From Candidatus Accumulibacter regalis (lineage in GTDB: Bacteria; Pseudomonadota; Gammaproteobacteria; Burkholderiales; Rhodocyclaceae), in NCBI GenBank assembly GCA_000585075.1, contig JEMY01000001.1, forward strand, positions 62,001-126,000: a stretch of DNA of 64,000 nt, given 5' to 3'. Below the pieces are notes generated by a model. The model had not been told where the DNA came from and did no database searches. It saw only the letters and a list, made by a program, of their open reading frames with translations. Both the position numbers and the translations under genes were made by a program. Of this stretch, positions 26,257 through 35,820 are shown in pieces (within the stretch, counting starts at the first letter, position 1; every line of letters starts with the position of its first letter).

Positions 26257-26839
26257 CGTGGTACTGGCTGGCGTTCCTGCCTTTGAACGGTGCATAGAAA
26301 GCCTTGATGGCAGCGATGTCGGCCTCGACGTCGCCGGTCGGCACGAAGATTTCTCCCAGGCCACTGACCTTTTTCTCGTAATCCATGTAGGCGAGGACGA
26401 TCGGCACCTGTGCACTGACGGCGATATGGTAGAAGCCGGTCTTCCATTGCCGCGTCTTGCTGCGTGTTCCTTCGGGCGGGACGATCAGTTGCACCGGGCC
26501 ATCGGCGGCCTTGAGCGCGGCTGCCGACGCGGCGACCAGATTGTTGGCCGTTTCGCGCGCAACGGGGATGCCGCCGAGCCACATCATCAGGCCGCGAAAC
26601 GGCGGCCTGAAAATCTGCGCCTTGCCCATCCAGTAGATATTCAGCCGCAGGGCGAAGGCGACCATCAGCGTGTAGGGCAGGTCCCAGTTGCTGGTGTGCG
26701 GAGCGGCGATCAACACGCTCTTGCTCGCCGACGGCGGCAGACTGCCCTCGATCTTCCAGCCGGTGAGCTTCAGGAAGCTCACCGAGAAAGCGCGCAGCAG
26801 GGTGTTGACGATCGGGGTGCCGAAAATGGTTCGGTGCAT
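26249..26839 (-). CDS. Lysophospholipid acyltransferase family protein (PlsC-like)
   Basis: 196 residues with the acyltransferase motif H-x4-D in APHTSNWD near 45-52 and the glycerol-phosphate-binding PPEGTRSK near 119-126. It transfers acyl chains to a lysophospholipid or glycolipid at the inner membrane. The compact length and HTSNWD variant resemble the 1-acylglycerol-3-phosphate acyltransferase-like proteins found outside phospholipid operons, so the true acceptor is uncertain. The ATG at 26839 gives the family N-terminus; the frame stays open upstream without similarity. Confidence 0.85.
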   Translation of the reverse strand: MHRTIFGTPIVNTLLRAFSVSFLKLTGWKIEGSLPPSASKSVLIAAPHTSNWDLPYTLMVAFALRLNIYWMGKAQIFRPPFRGLMMWLGGIPVARETANNLVAASAAALKAADGPVQLIVPPEGTRSKTRQWKTGFYHIAVSAQVPIVLAYMDYEKKVSGLGEIFVPTGDVEADIAAIKAFYAPFKGRNASQYHAD

Positions 26840-27018
26840 GGGTCTGCCTGTCAGTTGGCGCGCAGTACCGGTCGCCGGAAGGCAGGCCACCGCGTTTGAA
26901 ACGGGACGCGCATTATCGCCTGTCCTGGCCGCCGGTAGGCGTGCAATGAGTCGGTTGGCTGCGATCAGGGGCGTTCGCGACGGCCTTGTCGCGTGATTGC
27001 CTGAATGCAACGGCGCGG

Positions 27019-27339
27019 CTACGCCACCAGCTTCAGGCCGAGGATGCCGGCGACGATCAGGCCGATGCAGAAGAAACGGGCCAGCGTTGCCGCCTCCCCG
27101 AATACCGCGATGCCGAGCGCAAAGGTGCCGACGGCGCCGATCCCGGTCCATACCGCGTAGGCGGTGCCCATCGGAATGCTCAGTTGCGCGTAGAGCAGCA
27201 GTGCGCCGCTGGCGACGATGCACACGCCGGCAAAGGAGATCCATCCCCAGTGCGTGCCGCGCTCGCCGTGCCCGAGTTTGAGCCCCAGCGGCCAGCCGCA
27301 CTCGAAAAGTCCGGCGACGAGAAGTGCCACCCAGTCCAT
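27019..27339 (-). CDS. Small multidrug resistance protein, SugE/Gdx-like (second of pair)
   Basis: 106 residues, four transmembrane helices, conserved glutamate in LFECGWPLGLK near 11-21 and the signature GTAYAVWTGIGAVGT near 58-72. The WTGIGAVG form and the GW-GLK start resemble SugE/Gdx guanidinium exporters rather than EmrE. A paralogue of 107 residues lies 11 bases upstream, suggesting a heteromeric antiparallel dimer driven by proton exchange. Confidence 0.9.
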   Translation of the reverse strand: MDWVALLVAGLFECGWPLGLKLGHGERGTHWGWISFAGVCIVASGALLLYAQLSIPMGTAYAVWTGIGAVGTFALGIAVFGEAATLARFFCIGLIVAGILGLKLVA

Positions 27340-27350
27340 CGTTCCGGCGC

Positions 27351-27674
27351 CTACTTCGAGGCGATCTTGAGGCCGACGATGCCGGCGACGATCAGGGCAA
27401 CGCAGAAGAAACGCTCTATCGTTGCTGCTTCGCCAAAGAGGAGTATGCCGAGAACGAAGGTACCGACGGCGCCGATGCCGGTCCACACGGCGTAGGCGGT
27501 GCCCATGGCAATTTGCCGCTGCGCGATCAGCAGCAGCGCGCCGCTGGCGCCCATGCTCAGTGCGGCGAAGGCCAGCCAGCCCCAATGGGCGCCACTCGGC
27601 GACCAGCCGAGCTTCAGCCCGACCGGCCAGCCCCATTCGAAAACGCCGGCGACGAGCAGCGCCATCCACTCCAT
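27351..27674 (-). CDS. Small multidrug resistance protein, SugE/Gdx-like (first of pair)
   Basis: 107 residues, four helices, glutamate in VFEWGWPVGLK and the same GTAYAVWTGIGAVGT block as its neighbour. The inside-positive charge pattern differs between the two proteins, as expected for paired SMR subunits with opposite membrane orientation. No guanidine riboswitch is visible upstream, because the GTPase gene ends only 13 bases away. Confidence 0.9.
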   Translation of the reverse strand: MEWMALLVAGVFEWGWPVGLKLGWSPSGAHWGWLAFAALSMGASGALLLIAQRQIAMGTAYAVWTGIGAVGTFVLGILLFGEAATIERFFCVALIVAGIVGLKIASK

Positions 27675-27687
27675 GCTCTGTTCTCGC

Positions 27688-29178
27688 TCAGCCCGGGGCA
27701 GCGGGATAGAGGTCGTCGAGCAGCTTGCGGGCGATCTCGGCGATCAGCGGCGTGGCGGCGCCGGCAACGCTGCCCGGGTCGATGTCGCTCGCCGCGACGC
27801 CCGTCTCGCGGCCGGCCCAGGCAGCCAGCAGCCTGGCCCTGCTCGCCGCGACGGCCGCGGTCACCAGCGGGGGCCAGAACGCCGGATACTCGGTTTCTCG
27901 CCACTCGCCGCGTCCGCGCCCGTAATGCGCGACGGCCAGGTAGCGCAACAGCGAGCTGACCACCAGTTCGCACAGGAAGCTGTCGTCCCAGCGCAAGGTG
28001 GTGCCGCGTCGACCGCGCGCCATATTGACGCCGCGGGCAATGCCGGCGCCGCCCAGCGCGCCGACGACGGCGCCGGTGATCATCCCGGCGCCGAGCGTCA
28101 GGCCGGCGTGCGCGATGTCGACGCCGAGGCCGGTCAATGCGCCGGATACCGCGCCGCCCATGAGCGCCGCCTTGCGCTCATTGACCGGGGCTTCGACGCT
28201 CACGGTCAGCGCGATGCGCCGCAGCAGCTCTTCGCTGGCGTGGCCTTCGAGTTCGTGAATGGCGATCAAACGATCGAGCCCCGCCTGCAGATCGCTGTCG
28301 ACGCGCGAAGCGAGCGCCTGCGGGGCGCGCGCCTTGTCGTCCCCGGCAGCGTCGTCGCCAGCCGCCGCGTTGCGGCCAACACCGAGCGCGCGCTTGAGGT
28401 CGCGCAGCGTTCCTGTCAGCCGCGTTTCGGGCAAGGTTTCGAGATCCAGCGCGGCGCGCGCCAGCGTTTCTGCCAACACCGCCATCGACGCGTCGAACTG
28501 TGCCTCACGGCGCGCCTGCCAGGCGCCGACCAGGCGTGCGTAGGCTTCCCCGCGTTGTGCCGGCAACATCGTGCCGACTTCGTGCAGGAGGGTGATCTCC
28601 TGCACCCAGCAGCGTGCAAAAGCGTCCAGCGGGAGCACCGAGTGGACGATTGGATAGCCGCCGAGGAGGCTTCGCCAGCGGTCGTGTTCGGCGGCTTCCT
28701 CGGCGGGCGGTCGCGAACGGCCGGTCTGGTTGAGGAGGACGATGACCGGTTTGCCGATCCACTCGAGAACGGCAAGCTCGGGTTCGAGGTAACCGGCGTC
28801 AGCCGGTTCCTCCGAGGCATTGACCAGGTAGAGCACCACGTCGGCCTGGTCGCGGACGTTGGCCACCGCCTGCTGGGTAAACCACATCGAGCGATCACGA
28901 AAGCGATCCCAGACCTGCCCGACGAACCAGCCGATGGGGTTGCCCTGCTGGCGCAGGCGCTTGGCAAGTCGGGCGCTGTCGCCAAACCCGGGGGTGTCCC
29001 AGAGCGTCAATTCGTCGCCTTCGGGCGTGCTGATCAGCGAGTAGGCGTTGACGTCGACGGTGACGTGCGGTGCGTCGCGTACCTCGCCGACGTCGCAGCC
29101 GAGCAGCGTCCGCGCCAGCGTTGTCTTGCCGGCGTTGGTATGCGAAATCAGCGACAGGGAGATGCGATCTGCGCTCAT
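27688..29178 (-). CDS. GTPase with DUF3482 domain
   Basis: 496 residues. The N-terminal TRAFAC GTPase domain has P-loop SHTNAGKTTLART near 12-24, a G3 DTPG motif (LWDTPGFGD near 61) and NQTG (G4-like) near 149. The C-terminal half has a hydrophobic, glycine-rich stretch (about 335-385) that may insert in the membrane. The name DUF3482 comes from recall of proteins that pair with DUF2868. Its ATG overlaps the DUF2868 stop as ATGA, so the two are made together. Role unknown. Confidence 0.85.
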   Translation of the reverse strand: MSADRISLSLISHTNAGKTTLARTLLGCDVGEVRDAPHVTVDVNAYSLISTPEGDELTLWDTPGFGDSARLAKRLRQQGNPIGWFVGQVWDRFRDRSMWFTQQAVANVRDQADVVLYLVNASEEPADAGYLEPELAVLEWIGKPVIVLLNQTGRSRPPAEEAAEHDRWRSLLGGYPIVHSVLPLDAFARCWVQEITLLHEVGTMLPAQRGEAYARLVGAWQARREAQFDASMAVLAETLARAALDLETLPETRLTGTLRDLKRALGVGRNAAAGDDAAGDDKARAPQALASRVDSDLQAGLDRLIAIHELEGHASEELLRRIALTVSVEAPVNERKAALMGGAVSGALTGLGVDIAHAGLTLGAGMITGAVVGALGGAGIARGVNMARGRRGTTLRWDDSFLCELVVSSLLRYLAVAHYGRGRGEWRETEYPAFWPPLVTAAVAASRARLLAAWAGRETGVAASDIDPGSVAGAATPLIAEIARKLLDDLYPAAPG

Positions 29179-30635
29179 GCCGAGCCCTCCAGACGACGTT
29201 CGATCTCGTCCTGCGCCGCGTTCAGATCGGCTTGGGCGAGATCCAGGAAAACCGGGGTGAGCCCGAGTTCGGCGAGATCGGCGAGTTCGCTGCGCCAGGC
29301 GGCCCGGCGCTGTTCGATACGGCGTGGATCGGGGTCGAAACGGGCGCGCCACGGCGCTTCATCGACCAGCACGAGGACCGGCCCGCCATTTCCCATGGCG
29401 CGCACGGCACGAACGAAGGCGCCCTGTGTTTCGCGCTCCGGGGTGGCCAGCAGACTGAACAGCGCGACGCTCAGGCCGTGGCCCTCGCGGTGCCCGCCTG
29501 CCGGTAGCGTCTCTTCTCCGCCATAGCTCACCGGCGTCGCCCAGGTGAGCTGCGCGTTGTCGCCGAAGACCCGCCTGAGCAGCCGCTGCAGGCCGGTCGT
29601 CGTTGCCGGCGCCGGGTGATAGCTGTAGGGGATGACGGTCAGCTGAGCCGGTCCGGCCAGGTAGCCGTGCAGCAGGCGCTGGAAATAGGGGTCGCCAAGG
29701 TCGCCGAGCAGGCGTGCGCGGCGATGGCGTTCAAGCAGGCCGCTGGCAATACCGAGAACGCTGCGCGGCACGATGACGACGATGAACAGCGTGGCGGCGA
29801 GAAGATGCAACCAAGGCGCGGCGTTTTCCGTCGCCGGCAGGACGCCGAAGCGGATCGCGGCGAGTCGGTCAACGTCGGGCAGGAGCGAACCGGTGAGCCA
29901 CAGCGCCGGTGCCAGCAGCACGCTCAGCAGGCGGTGCACCGTTTCGGCGTCGAGGAAGGTACTCTCCCAGCCGGCGCGATATTCGAAGGCCAGTCCGCGC
30001 AGATAAAGCCCGCTCAGGATGCCGGCGGCAAACAGTGCGGCGGCGAAGTGCAGCAGGCGTGCGACGCGTGCGGCGTAGAGAGGCGCGGCAATCTGACTCC
30101 AGTCGCCCAGCAGTCGGGGCAGCACGGCAGCCGGCATGGCGACGCCGCGTTGGCGCAGCCGGCGACCGCTGCCGGCCAGGCCGGCGACCAGCGCGCGGCG
30201 CACGGGGCCCGCTTGACGGGCTGGTTTGCCACCGCGGCGCAGGCTATTGACGAGAAGCAAGAGGTAGACCGCGACGTTCCACGCCAGCAGGCCGAGCACC
30301 GGTGGCGCCAGCAGGTTGATGTTCTGGCCCGATCCGATGCGGTCGATGAGCACACCGGCGGCAAAGGAGAGCACCATCACCAGGGCAGCGATCCAGCCGC
30401 GCCACAGCAGACCGTCTACGACGCGAACGAAACCGGGGTCACGCGGTCGCAAGCGGTCGAGCGCAAATCGCGCGCGGCAGGCGATGAAATCAGCGGCTCT
30501 GGCGCCTTCACCGACGGCCTCTGCCGCCGCCTGGCTGGACCACGAGCGGTCCTCGTCGGTCCAGCTTTGCCTGTCCCCGTCGACGGTCTCGACGGCGCGC
30601 ACTGCGGTGGTCAGCAGGGCGTCGCGTTCATTCAT
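29175..30635 (-). CDS. DUF2868 membrane protein
   Basis: 486 residues with about four to five transmembrane helices (near 80-100, 110-130, 190-215, 235-260 and 285-310), separated by basic loops and followed by a soluble C-terminal domain with a Rossmann-like VLVLVDEAPW strand. It is usually found beside a DUF3482 GTPase, and here the two genes overlap by 4 bases. The pairing suggests a membrane-bound GTPase complex of unknown task. The ATG at 30635 is preferred over the upstream frame start. Confidence 0.82.
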   Translation of the reverse strand: MNERDALLTTAVRAVETVDGDRQSWTDEDRSWSSQAAAEAVGEGARAADFIACRARFALDRLRPRDPGFVRVVDGLLWRGWIAALVMVLSFAAGVLIDRIGSGQNINLLAPPVLGLLAWNVAVYLLLLVNSLRRGGKPARQAGPVRRALVAGLAGSGRRLRQRGVAMPAAVLPRLLGDWSQIAAPLYAARVARLLHFAAALFAAGILSGLYLRGLAFEYRAGWESTFLDAETVHRLLSVLLAPALWLTGSLLPDVDRLAAIRFGVLPATENAAPWLHLLAATLFIVVIVPRSVLGIASGLLERHRRARLLGDLGDPYFQRLLHGYLAGPAQLTVIPYSYHPAPATTTGLQRLLRRVFGDNAQLTWATPVSYGGEETLPAGGHREGHGLSVALFSLLATPERETQGAFVRAVRAMGNGGPVLVLVDEAPWRARFDPDPRRIEQRRAAWRSELADLAELGLTPVFLDLAQADLNAAQDEIERRLEGSA

Positions 30636-30937
30636 CGTCGGGCGATATGAGGGAGGGATGGCGGGCCGCAATGAGCGGGGAGTGGTCGGGGGTAGGCGTG
30701 CGCACTGCGCAGAGTTTCTCTGGCCCGGTCGGCGCTGTCAAGCGCGGGAAACCAGTACGGGTAAGCGGCGGCCGCCTGCGCGCTCGGGCGCAGTGGCTGG
30801 CGTCGTTGGCGAAGCGCCGGGCCGGTGCAAACGCTCTTGCGCGGCAAGGTACCGCCAGACTTGCTGGCAAATCTTGTCGTTTTCGTGAAACCTGTCATGC
30901 TCTTTCCCGTCTCCTTTTCACGATTCGAGGTTTACGC

Positions 30938-31336
30938 GTGCCAGTTCATCGCCCGCTCATCGTCAGCATCGCCATTCTGCCGATCGTCCTCGCCGGCTGC
31001 GCGCTCTTCGAGCAGCGGCCGCCGTCGGTTGTTGCCGCCGCGCAACCAGGTATCACCAGCGAGGGCGGGCAACTGCAGATTCCCCTCGGCAGCGGGGTCT
31101 ACTTCTGTGAACTCGGGCGCAGCGTCCTGGTCCGGCGCAATGAAAAAAACACCCGCATGATCGAGCTGGACTGGCAGGGCAAGCGGCGCACCTTGCTGCG
31201 CTACGACTCGAGCTCGGGCCTGCCTCGCTACGAGGATCGGCAGAATGGTCTGCTGTGGATCGATCTGCCCTGGAAGAGCGTCTTGATGAACGCCAGGACC
31301 GGCCAGCCGCTGGCCAACGAGTGCAAGCTGAGTTAG
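30938..31336 (+). CDS. Putative lipoprotein
   Basis: 132 residues from a GTG with a GAGG site. Residues 1-19 form a lipoprotein signal with lipobox LAGC (lipid-modified Cys near 19). The mature part is a small beta-rich domain with GSGVYFCELGRSVLVRR and LDWQGKRRTLLRYDSSSGLPRYED, somewhat like small membrane-bound lysozyme-inhibitor (MliC-type) or similar envelope lipoproteins. That family link is tentative. It stands alone between the DUF2868 and kinase units. Confidence 0.75.
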   Translation: MPVHRPLIVSIAILPIVLAGCALFEQRPPSVVAAAQPGITSEGGQLQIPLGSGVYFCELGRSVLVRRNEKNTRMIELDWQGKRRTLLRYDSSSGLPRYEDRQNGLLWIDLPWKSVLMNARTGQPLANECKLS

Positions 31337-31422
31337 GCGTTTTGTGTTGGCGCGCCGGGATGGGCGATCAGACCGCAGCGGGCCGAGGCGCTGAAATCAC
31401 ATGCCCCGTCGCTGCCGTTGGC

Positions 31423-32358
31423 TTACCAGGGGCGACTGCCAAAAGCGCTGGCGAAATGATCGGCGATCTCGTTGCGTGTCGGGCGATGGTTCTGTCCGCC
31501 ACGATGGGCGATCTTGATCGCCCCCATCACGGCGGCAAGCTGACCCGTTTTCTGCCAGTCCCAGCCGGCGCCAATACCGTAGAGCAGCCCTGAGCGGTAG
31601 GCATCCCCGCAACCGGTGGGATCGACGACGGCAGTGGCCTGGACAGCCGGGATTTCGTGGCAAAGGCCTTTGGCGTAGATGCGCGAGCCTTCGCCACCGA
31701 GGGTCACGACCAGCGCGTCGACCTCGTCGGCCAGTCGTTCGATCGATCGATCGGTGCGGTCACAGAGCAGCTTCGCCTCGTAATCGTTGAAACAGGCGTA
31801 GCTGGCGAGCTTCATGAAGCCCATCAGGTCCTCGCCGGAGAACATCGGCAGCCCCTGGCCGGGATCGAAAACGAAGGGGACGCCAGCCGCCGCGAGGTCC
31901 TGCGCGTGCTGCAGCATGCCGTCGCGTCCGTCCGGTGCGACGATTCCGAGGGTCGCTCCAGGCACATCGGCGACGTGATTGAGGTGCGAGTAGGTCATCG
32001 CGCCGGGGTGGAAGGCGGTGATCTGGTTGTCGTCGAGGTCGGTGGTGATGAAAGCCTGGGCGGTGAAGCTGCCGGCAATGCGGCGCACGTGCGCCCGCGA
32101 CAAGCCAAGATCGTCCAGGCGCAGCAGATAGGGGTCGGCGTCGTCACCGACCGTGGCCATGATCAGGGGTTCGCCATTGAGCAGCTTGAGGTTGTAGGCG
32201 ATGTTGCCGGCGCAGCCACCGAACTCGCGCCGCATCTCGGGAACCAGGAACGCGACATTGAGGATGTGAATCTGCTCGGGCAGGATGTGGTTCTTGAAAC
32301 GATCATGGAAGACCATGATGTTATCGAAGGCGATTGAGCCGCAAATGAGTGTCGACAT
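31423..32358 (-). CDS. PfkB-family carbohydrate/adenosine kinase
   Basis: 311 residues. The ribokinase fold is shown by the N-terminal GG motif (REFGGCAGNIAYNL near 44-57) and the C-terminal PfkB signature VDPTGCGDAYRSG near 250 with the catalytic Asp. Betaproteobacterial homologues in this position are usually named adenosine kinase or sugar kinase. The second glycine motif and substrate loop do not settle the substrate. It is the last gene of the run that begins at aroQ or earlier. Confidence 0.9.
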   Translation of the reverse strand: MSTLICGSIAFDNIMVFHDRFKNHILPEQIHILNVAFLVPEMRREFGGCAGNIAYNLKLLNGEPLIMATVGDDADPYLLRLDDLGLSRAHVRRIAGSFTAQAFITTDLDDNQITAFHPGAMTYSHLNHVADVPGATLGIVAPDGRDGMLQHAQDLAAAGVPFVFDPGQGLPMFSGEDLMGFMKLASYACFNDYEAKLLCDRTDRSIERLADEVDALVVTLGGEGSRIYAKGLCHEIPAVQATAVVDPTGCGDAYRSGLLYGIGAGWDWQKTGQLAAVMGAIKIAHRGGQNHRPTRNEIADHFASAFGSRPW

Positions 32359-32405
32359 TGACTTTCCGGGGAGTTACATCGGGATGAGGGAATGATGGGC
32401 AAGGC

Positions 32406-33530
32406 TTACGGATAGAAGACGTAAAGCCGGTAGCCGGCGGCCTTGACCTCACTGGCGTCCAGCCACAGGCGAACTTCGACGTCGGCGTTGGCGGCGAACG
32501 ATTTTTCGGCAAGCTGTGCCGGCGCGAGGTACTCGTCGGCCATGAAAACGCGGCGCACGATGGGCTTGTCGGCGCTGTCGGTGAGCGTCAGTTCGATCGC
32601 CGGGTACGCCTGCGCATAGCTGGCCCGGTTGCGCAGGGTCGCCTGGAGCACGAGTTGCTTGTTTCGTCCCGGTTCGCTCTGCAGATCCGAGGCTTCGATA
32701 CTGACCAGATCGACGTGACGCGGCAGCGGGATGTCGGTGCCCAAAGCGGCGCTCAGCGCGGCCAGTGCCGGTCGTGTGCTGGGTGTGGTGAGGGCGATCA
32801 CCCCGCGGAAATGAAAGATCGTCTGGCCGATCAGGGTCAGGACCAGGAGGACGATGACGATCACGAAGGGCGCGGCCGGCGCCTTGCCGGCGACCGGCGG
32901 CGCGGGCTGGCTGATGGCGCCTTCCAGCCAGCGATCGTAACCCGGCAGGTCCTTTTTTTCACGCGGCAGGAGCCCGTGCTCGGCGTCGTGGATGGCGTCC
33001 CTTTCCGTGCCGTTCGCCACTCGCCCGGTGGCCATTGGCGGCGAATCGGTTGGCGGGCTGACGCGCATGCTGTCCGCAAGGCTTTCGCGAGCGCCCTCGG
33101 GAATCGCATGGTGCGTACTGTCGGCGACAGTGTCGAGGGTGTAGGCAGCAAGGTAAGGCTCGGCGCGACCGGAAGGCTCGGCGTCGGCGGGTGCGTGTTC
33201 GTCGTCCTCCCCGCTCGCGGTCTCGGCGGCGTCGATGTCCTCGCGCAGCAGCGCGGCGACGGCGGGGGCCGCCTCGTCCGCGCTGTCCGACCGCGGCGGT
33301 GTTTCCGCTTGCGGCGGGGTTTCCGTGTGCAGTGGCGTTGCCGACTCGAGCGGGACATCCGGCGCCGTCGCTGGCGGCGCAGCGACGACCGGTTCAGCGT
33401 CGTCGAGCAGGCTGTCGAGAGCGTTGAACACCCGTCGACACTGCCCGCAGCGGACCTTCCCGGCACGCGCCTTGAGTTGCTCCGGGGTTACGCGAAAAAT
33501 CGTCTGGCAGCCCGGGCAGCAGGTTTTCAT
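32406..33530 (-). CDS. Zinc-ribbon/DUF3426 single-span membrane protein
   Basis: 374 residues. The N-terminal MJ0042-type zinc ribbon (CCPGCQTIFRV ... VRCGQCRRVFNAL) has two CxxC pairs. A long acidic Pro/Ala-rich linker follows, then one transmembrane helix near 225-245 and a C-terminal DUF3426 beta domain ending LDASEVKAAGYRLYVFYP. The zinc ribbon is cytoplasmic and the DUF3426 domain likely periplasmic. Function unknown. It starts 3 bases after the prmA stop, a conserved pairing. Confidence 0.9.
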   Translation of the reverse strand: MKTCCPGCQTIFRVTPEQLKARAGKVRCGQCRRVFNALDSLLDDAEPVVAAPPATAPDVPLESATPLHTETPPQAETPPRSDSADEAAPAVAALLREDIDAAETASGEDDEHAPADAEPSGRAEPYLAAYTLDTVADSTHHAIPEGARESLADSMRVSPPTDSPPMATGRVANGTERDAIHDAEHGLLPREKKDLPGYDRWLEGAISQPAPPVAGKAPAAPFVIVIVLLVLTLIGQTIFHFRGVIALTTPSTRPALAALSAALGTDIPLPRHVDLVSIEASDLQSEPGRNKQLVLQATLRNRASYAQAYPAIELTLTDSADKPIVRRVFMADEYLAPAQLAEKSFAANADVEVRLWLDASEVKAAGYRLYVFYP

Positions 33531-33533
33531 CGG

Positions 33534-34424
33534 CTAGTCCTTCACGCCGGCGAGGCATACCCAGCCATCGCGCGTGTCGGCAACGCGCAGCGGCAGGTAG
33601 GGCGCGTAGGCAGCGACAAGCTGATCGCTCTGCTCGGCGAGGATCCCCGACAGCGCCAGGCGACCGCCGCGACGTACGTGGCCACAGATCGCTGGTGCCA
33701 GAACCTTCAGCGGGTTGGCCAGGATGTTGGCGACGACGATGTCGAACTGCCCCTTCACTTCGCGTTCCGAGTCCTGGAAGCGGACGGCGACACCGTTGCG
33801 CTCGGCGTTGCTGACCGACGCGGCCACCGCCTGTGGGTCGATGTCCACTCCCAGCACATCGCTGGCCCCGAGTCTGGCCGCGGCGATGGCCAGGATGCCC
33901 GAACCGCAACCGTAGTCGAGGACCGAGACTGCCGGCGCAATGCAGTTTTCGAGCCACTCCAGGCACAACCGGGTCGTGGGGTGCGAACCGGTGCCGAAGG
34001 CCATCCCGGGATCGAGGACCAGAACGATGGCCTGCGGATCGGGCGCGTCGTGCCACGACGGAACGATCCACAAACGCTCGGAGACGCGAATCGGTTCGAA
34101 CTGCGCCTGGGTGACCTGCACCCAGTCCTGCTCGGCGATCTCCTCCTCGGCAAAGGCAGGTGCCTGGTCGAGGCCGGCTCGCGCCGCACAGAGGCTGACC
34201 AGTCGCGTGCTATCGGTGTCTGGCTTGAGCAGGGCGACCACGCGCGAGCGCTCCCATCCCGGCCGGGTCATCGAACCGGGCTCGCCAAATTGCGGCGTCT
34301 CGTCGACGGTGCCGGCGTCGGCATCCTCGATGCTCGCTGCCAGCGCCCCTTCCTCAAGGAGCGCATCGGCCAGGGCCTCGGCGTGCAGGCAGTCGGTTTG
34401 GATACTGAGGGATAGCCAGGCCAT
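33534..34424 (-). CDS. prmA: Ribosomal protein L11 methyltransferase
   Basis: 296 residues. The N-terminal substrate-recognition domain begins MAWLSLSIQT. The SAM-binding Rossmann domain has VLDPGMAFGTGSHPTT near 141 and motif I VLDYGCGSGILAIAAA near 170, with IVVANILANPL as the NPP-like catalytic loop. It trimethylates several amino groups on L11. It sits 16 bases downstream of accC, as in many betaproteobacteria. Confidence 0.96.
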   Translation of the reverse strand: MAWLSLSIQTDCLHAEALADALLEEGALAASIEDADAGTVDETPQFGEPGSMTRPGWERSRVVALLKPDTDSTRLVSLCAARAGLDQAPAFAEEEIAEQDWVQVTQAQFEPIRVSERLWIVPSWHDAPDPQAIVLVLDPGMAFGTGSHPTTRLCLEWLENCIAPAVSVLDYGCGSGILAIAAARLGASDVLGVDIDPQAVAASVSNAERNGVAVRFQDSEREVKGQFDIVVANILANPLKVLAPAICGHVRRGGRLALSGILAEQSDQLVAAYAPYLPLRVADTRDGWVCLAGVKD

Positions 34425-34440
34425 CGCTGATCGGCGCCGC

Positions 34441-35805
34441 TCAGGCGCCCTTGTTGAGTTCGTTCTTGGCGGCCAGCCGCTGTTCGAGATAGTGAATGCT
34501 GGTGCCACCTTCCATGAAGCGGGCATCATGCATCAGTTCCTGATGAAGGGCGATGTTGGTCTTGATGCCTTCGATACTCATTTCCGACAGTGCGGTGCGC
34601 ATGCGGCGAATCGCTTGATCGCGAGTGTCACCGTAGGCAATCACCTTGGCGACCATCGAATCGTAGTGTGATGGCACGGTGTAGCCCTGATAAATATGCG
34701 AGTCCACGCGGATGCCGGGTCCGCCGGGGGGGTGGTAGAAGGTGATCTTGCCGGGCGAAGGAACAAAGGTGAACGGGTCTTCGGCGTTGATTCGGCATTC
34801 GATGGCGTGGCCGCTGAAAGCCAGATCCCGCTGTTTGAAGCGCAGCCGTTCGCCGTCGGCAATACGGATCTGCTCGGCGACCAGATCGACGCCACTGATC
34901 AGTTCGGTGACCGGATGTTCGACCTGAATGCGCGTGTTCATCTCGATGAAATAGAACTCGCCATTCTCGTAGAGGAATTCGAAGGTTCCCGCACCGCGAT
35001 AGTTGATGCGTCGACAGGCTTCGGCACAACGCTCACCAATGCGCGCGATGTGGCGGGCGGCAATTCCCGGAGCAGGAGCCTCCTCGATGATCTTCTGGTG
35101 GCGGCGCTGCATCGAGCAATCACGCTCGCCGAGAAAGACCGCATTGCGAAAACTGTCGGCGAGCACCTGGATCTCGACGTGGCGCGGGTTTTCCAGGTAC
35201 TTTTCGAGATAAACTTGTGGATTGCTGAAGAAATTCTGCGCTTCGCTACGGGTCATGGTCACCGCGTTGACCAGCGCTGCTTCGGTGTGTACGACGCGCA
35301 TGCCGCGCCCGCCACCGCCACCCGCCGCCTTGATGATGACCGGGTAGCCGACTTCCTTGGCCAGGCGCAGGATTTCCTTGGGGTCTTCGGGCAGCACGCC
35401 CAGCGATCCGGGGACGCAGGGAACCCCGGCGGCGCGCATGGCCTCCTTGGCAGAGACCTTGTCGCCCATCAGGCGGATAGTCTCCGGACGGGGGCCGATG
35501 AAAACGAAGCCCGAGGACTCCACCCGCTCGGCAAAGTCCGCGTTTTCGGAGAGAAAGCCATAGCCGGGGTGAATGGCTTCGGAATCCGTGACTTCGGCCG
35601 CCGAAATGATCGACGGGATGTTGAGGTAGCTCAGCGCCGAAGGTGGCGGACCGATGCAGACCGATTCATCAGCGAGTCTGACGTACTTGGCTTCGCGATC
35701 GGCTTCCGAGTGAACGACCACTGTCTTGATGCCGAGTTCGCGACAGGCACGCTGGATACGCAGGGCGATTTCGCCGCGATTGGCGATAAGGACTTTCCCG
35801 AACAT
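34441..35805 (-). CDS. accC: Acetyl-CoA carboxylase biotin carboxylase subunit
   Basis: 454 residues, full length. The order is N-terminal Rossmann domain ([17 protein letters not shown]), ATP-grasp loop [14 protein letters not shown] near 159-172, then the catalytic [14 protein letters not shown] near 288-301. It carboxylates biotin on AccB with ATP and bicarbonate in the first half of malonyl-CoA synthesis. It is 15 bases from accB, making an accBC operon. Confidence 0.98.
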   Translation of the reverse strand: MFGKVLIANRGEIALRIQRACRELGIKTVVVHSEADREAKYVRLADESVCIGPPPSALSYLNIPSIISAAEVTDSEAIHPGYGFLSENADFAERVESSGFVFIGPRPETIRLMGDKVSAKEAMRAAGVPCVPGSLGVLPEDPKEILRLAKEVGYPVIIKAAGGGGGRGMRVVHTEAALVNAVTMTRSEAQNFFSNPQVYLEKYLENPRHVEIQVLADSFRNAVFLGERDCSMQRRHQKIIEEAPAPGIAARHIARIGERCAEACRRINYRGAGTFEFLYENGEFYFIEMNTRIQVEHPVTELISGVDLVAEQIRIADGERLRFKQRDLAFSGHAIECRINAEDPFTFVPSPGKITFYHPPGGPGIRVDSHIYQGYTVPSHYDSMVAKVIAYGDTRDQAIRRMRTALSEMSIEGIKTNIALHQELMHDARFMEGGTSIHYLEQRLAAKNELNKGA

Positions 35806-35820
35806 GACGGAAGATTCTCC

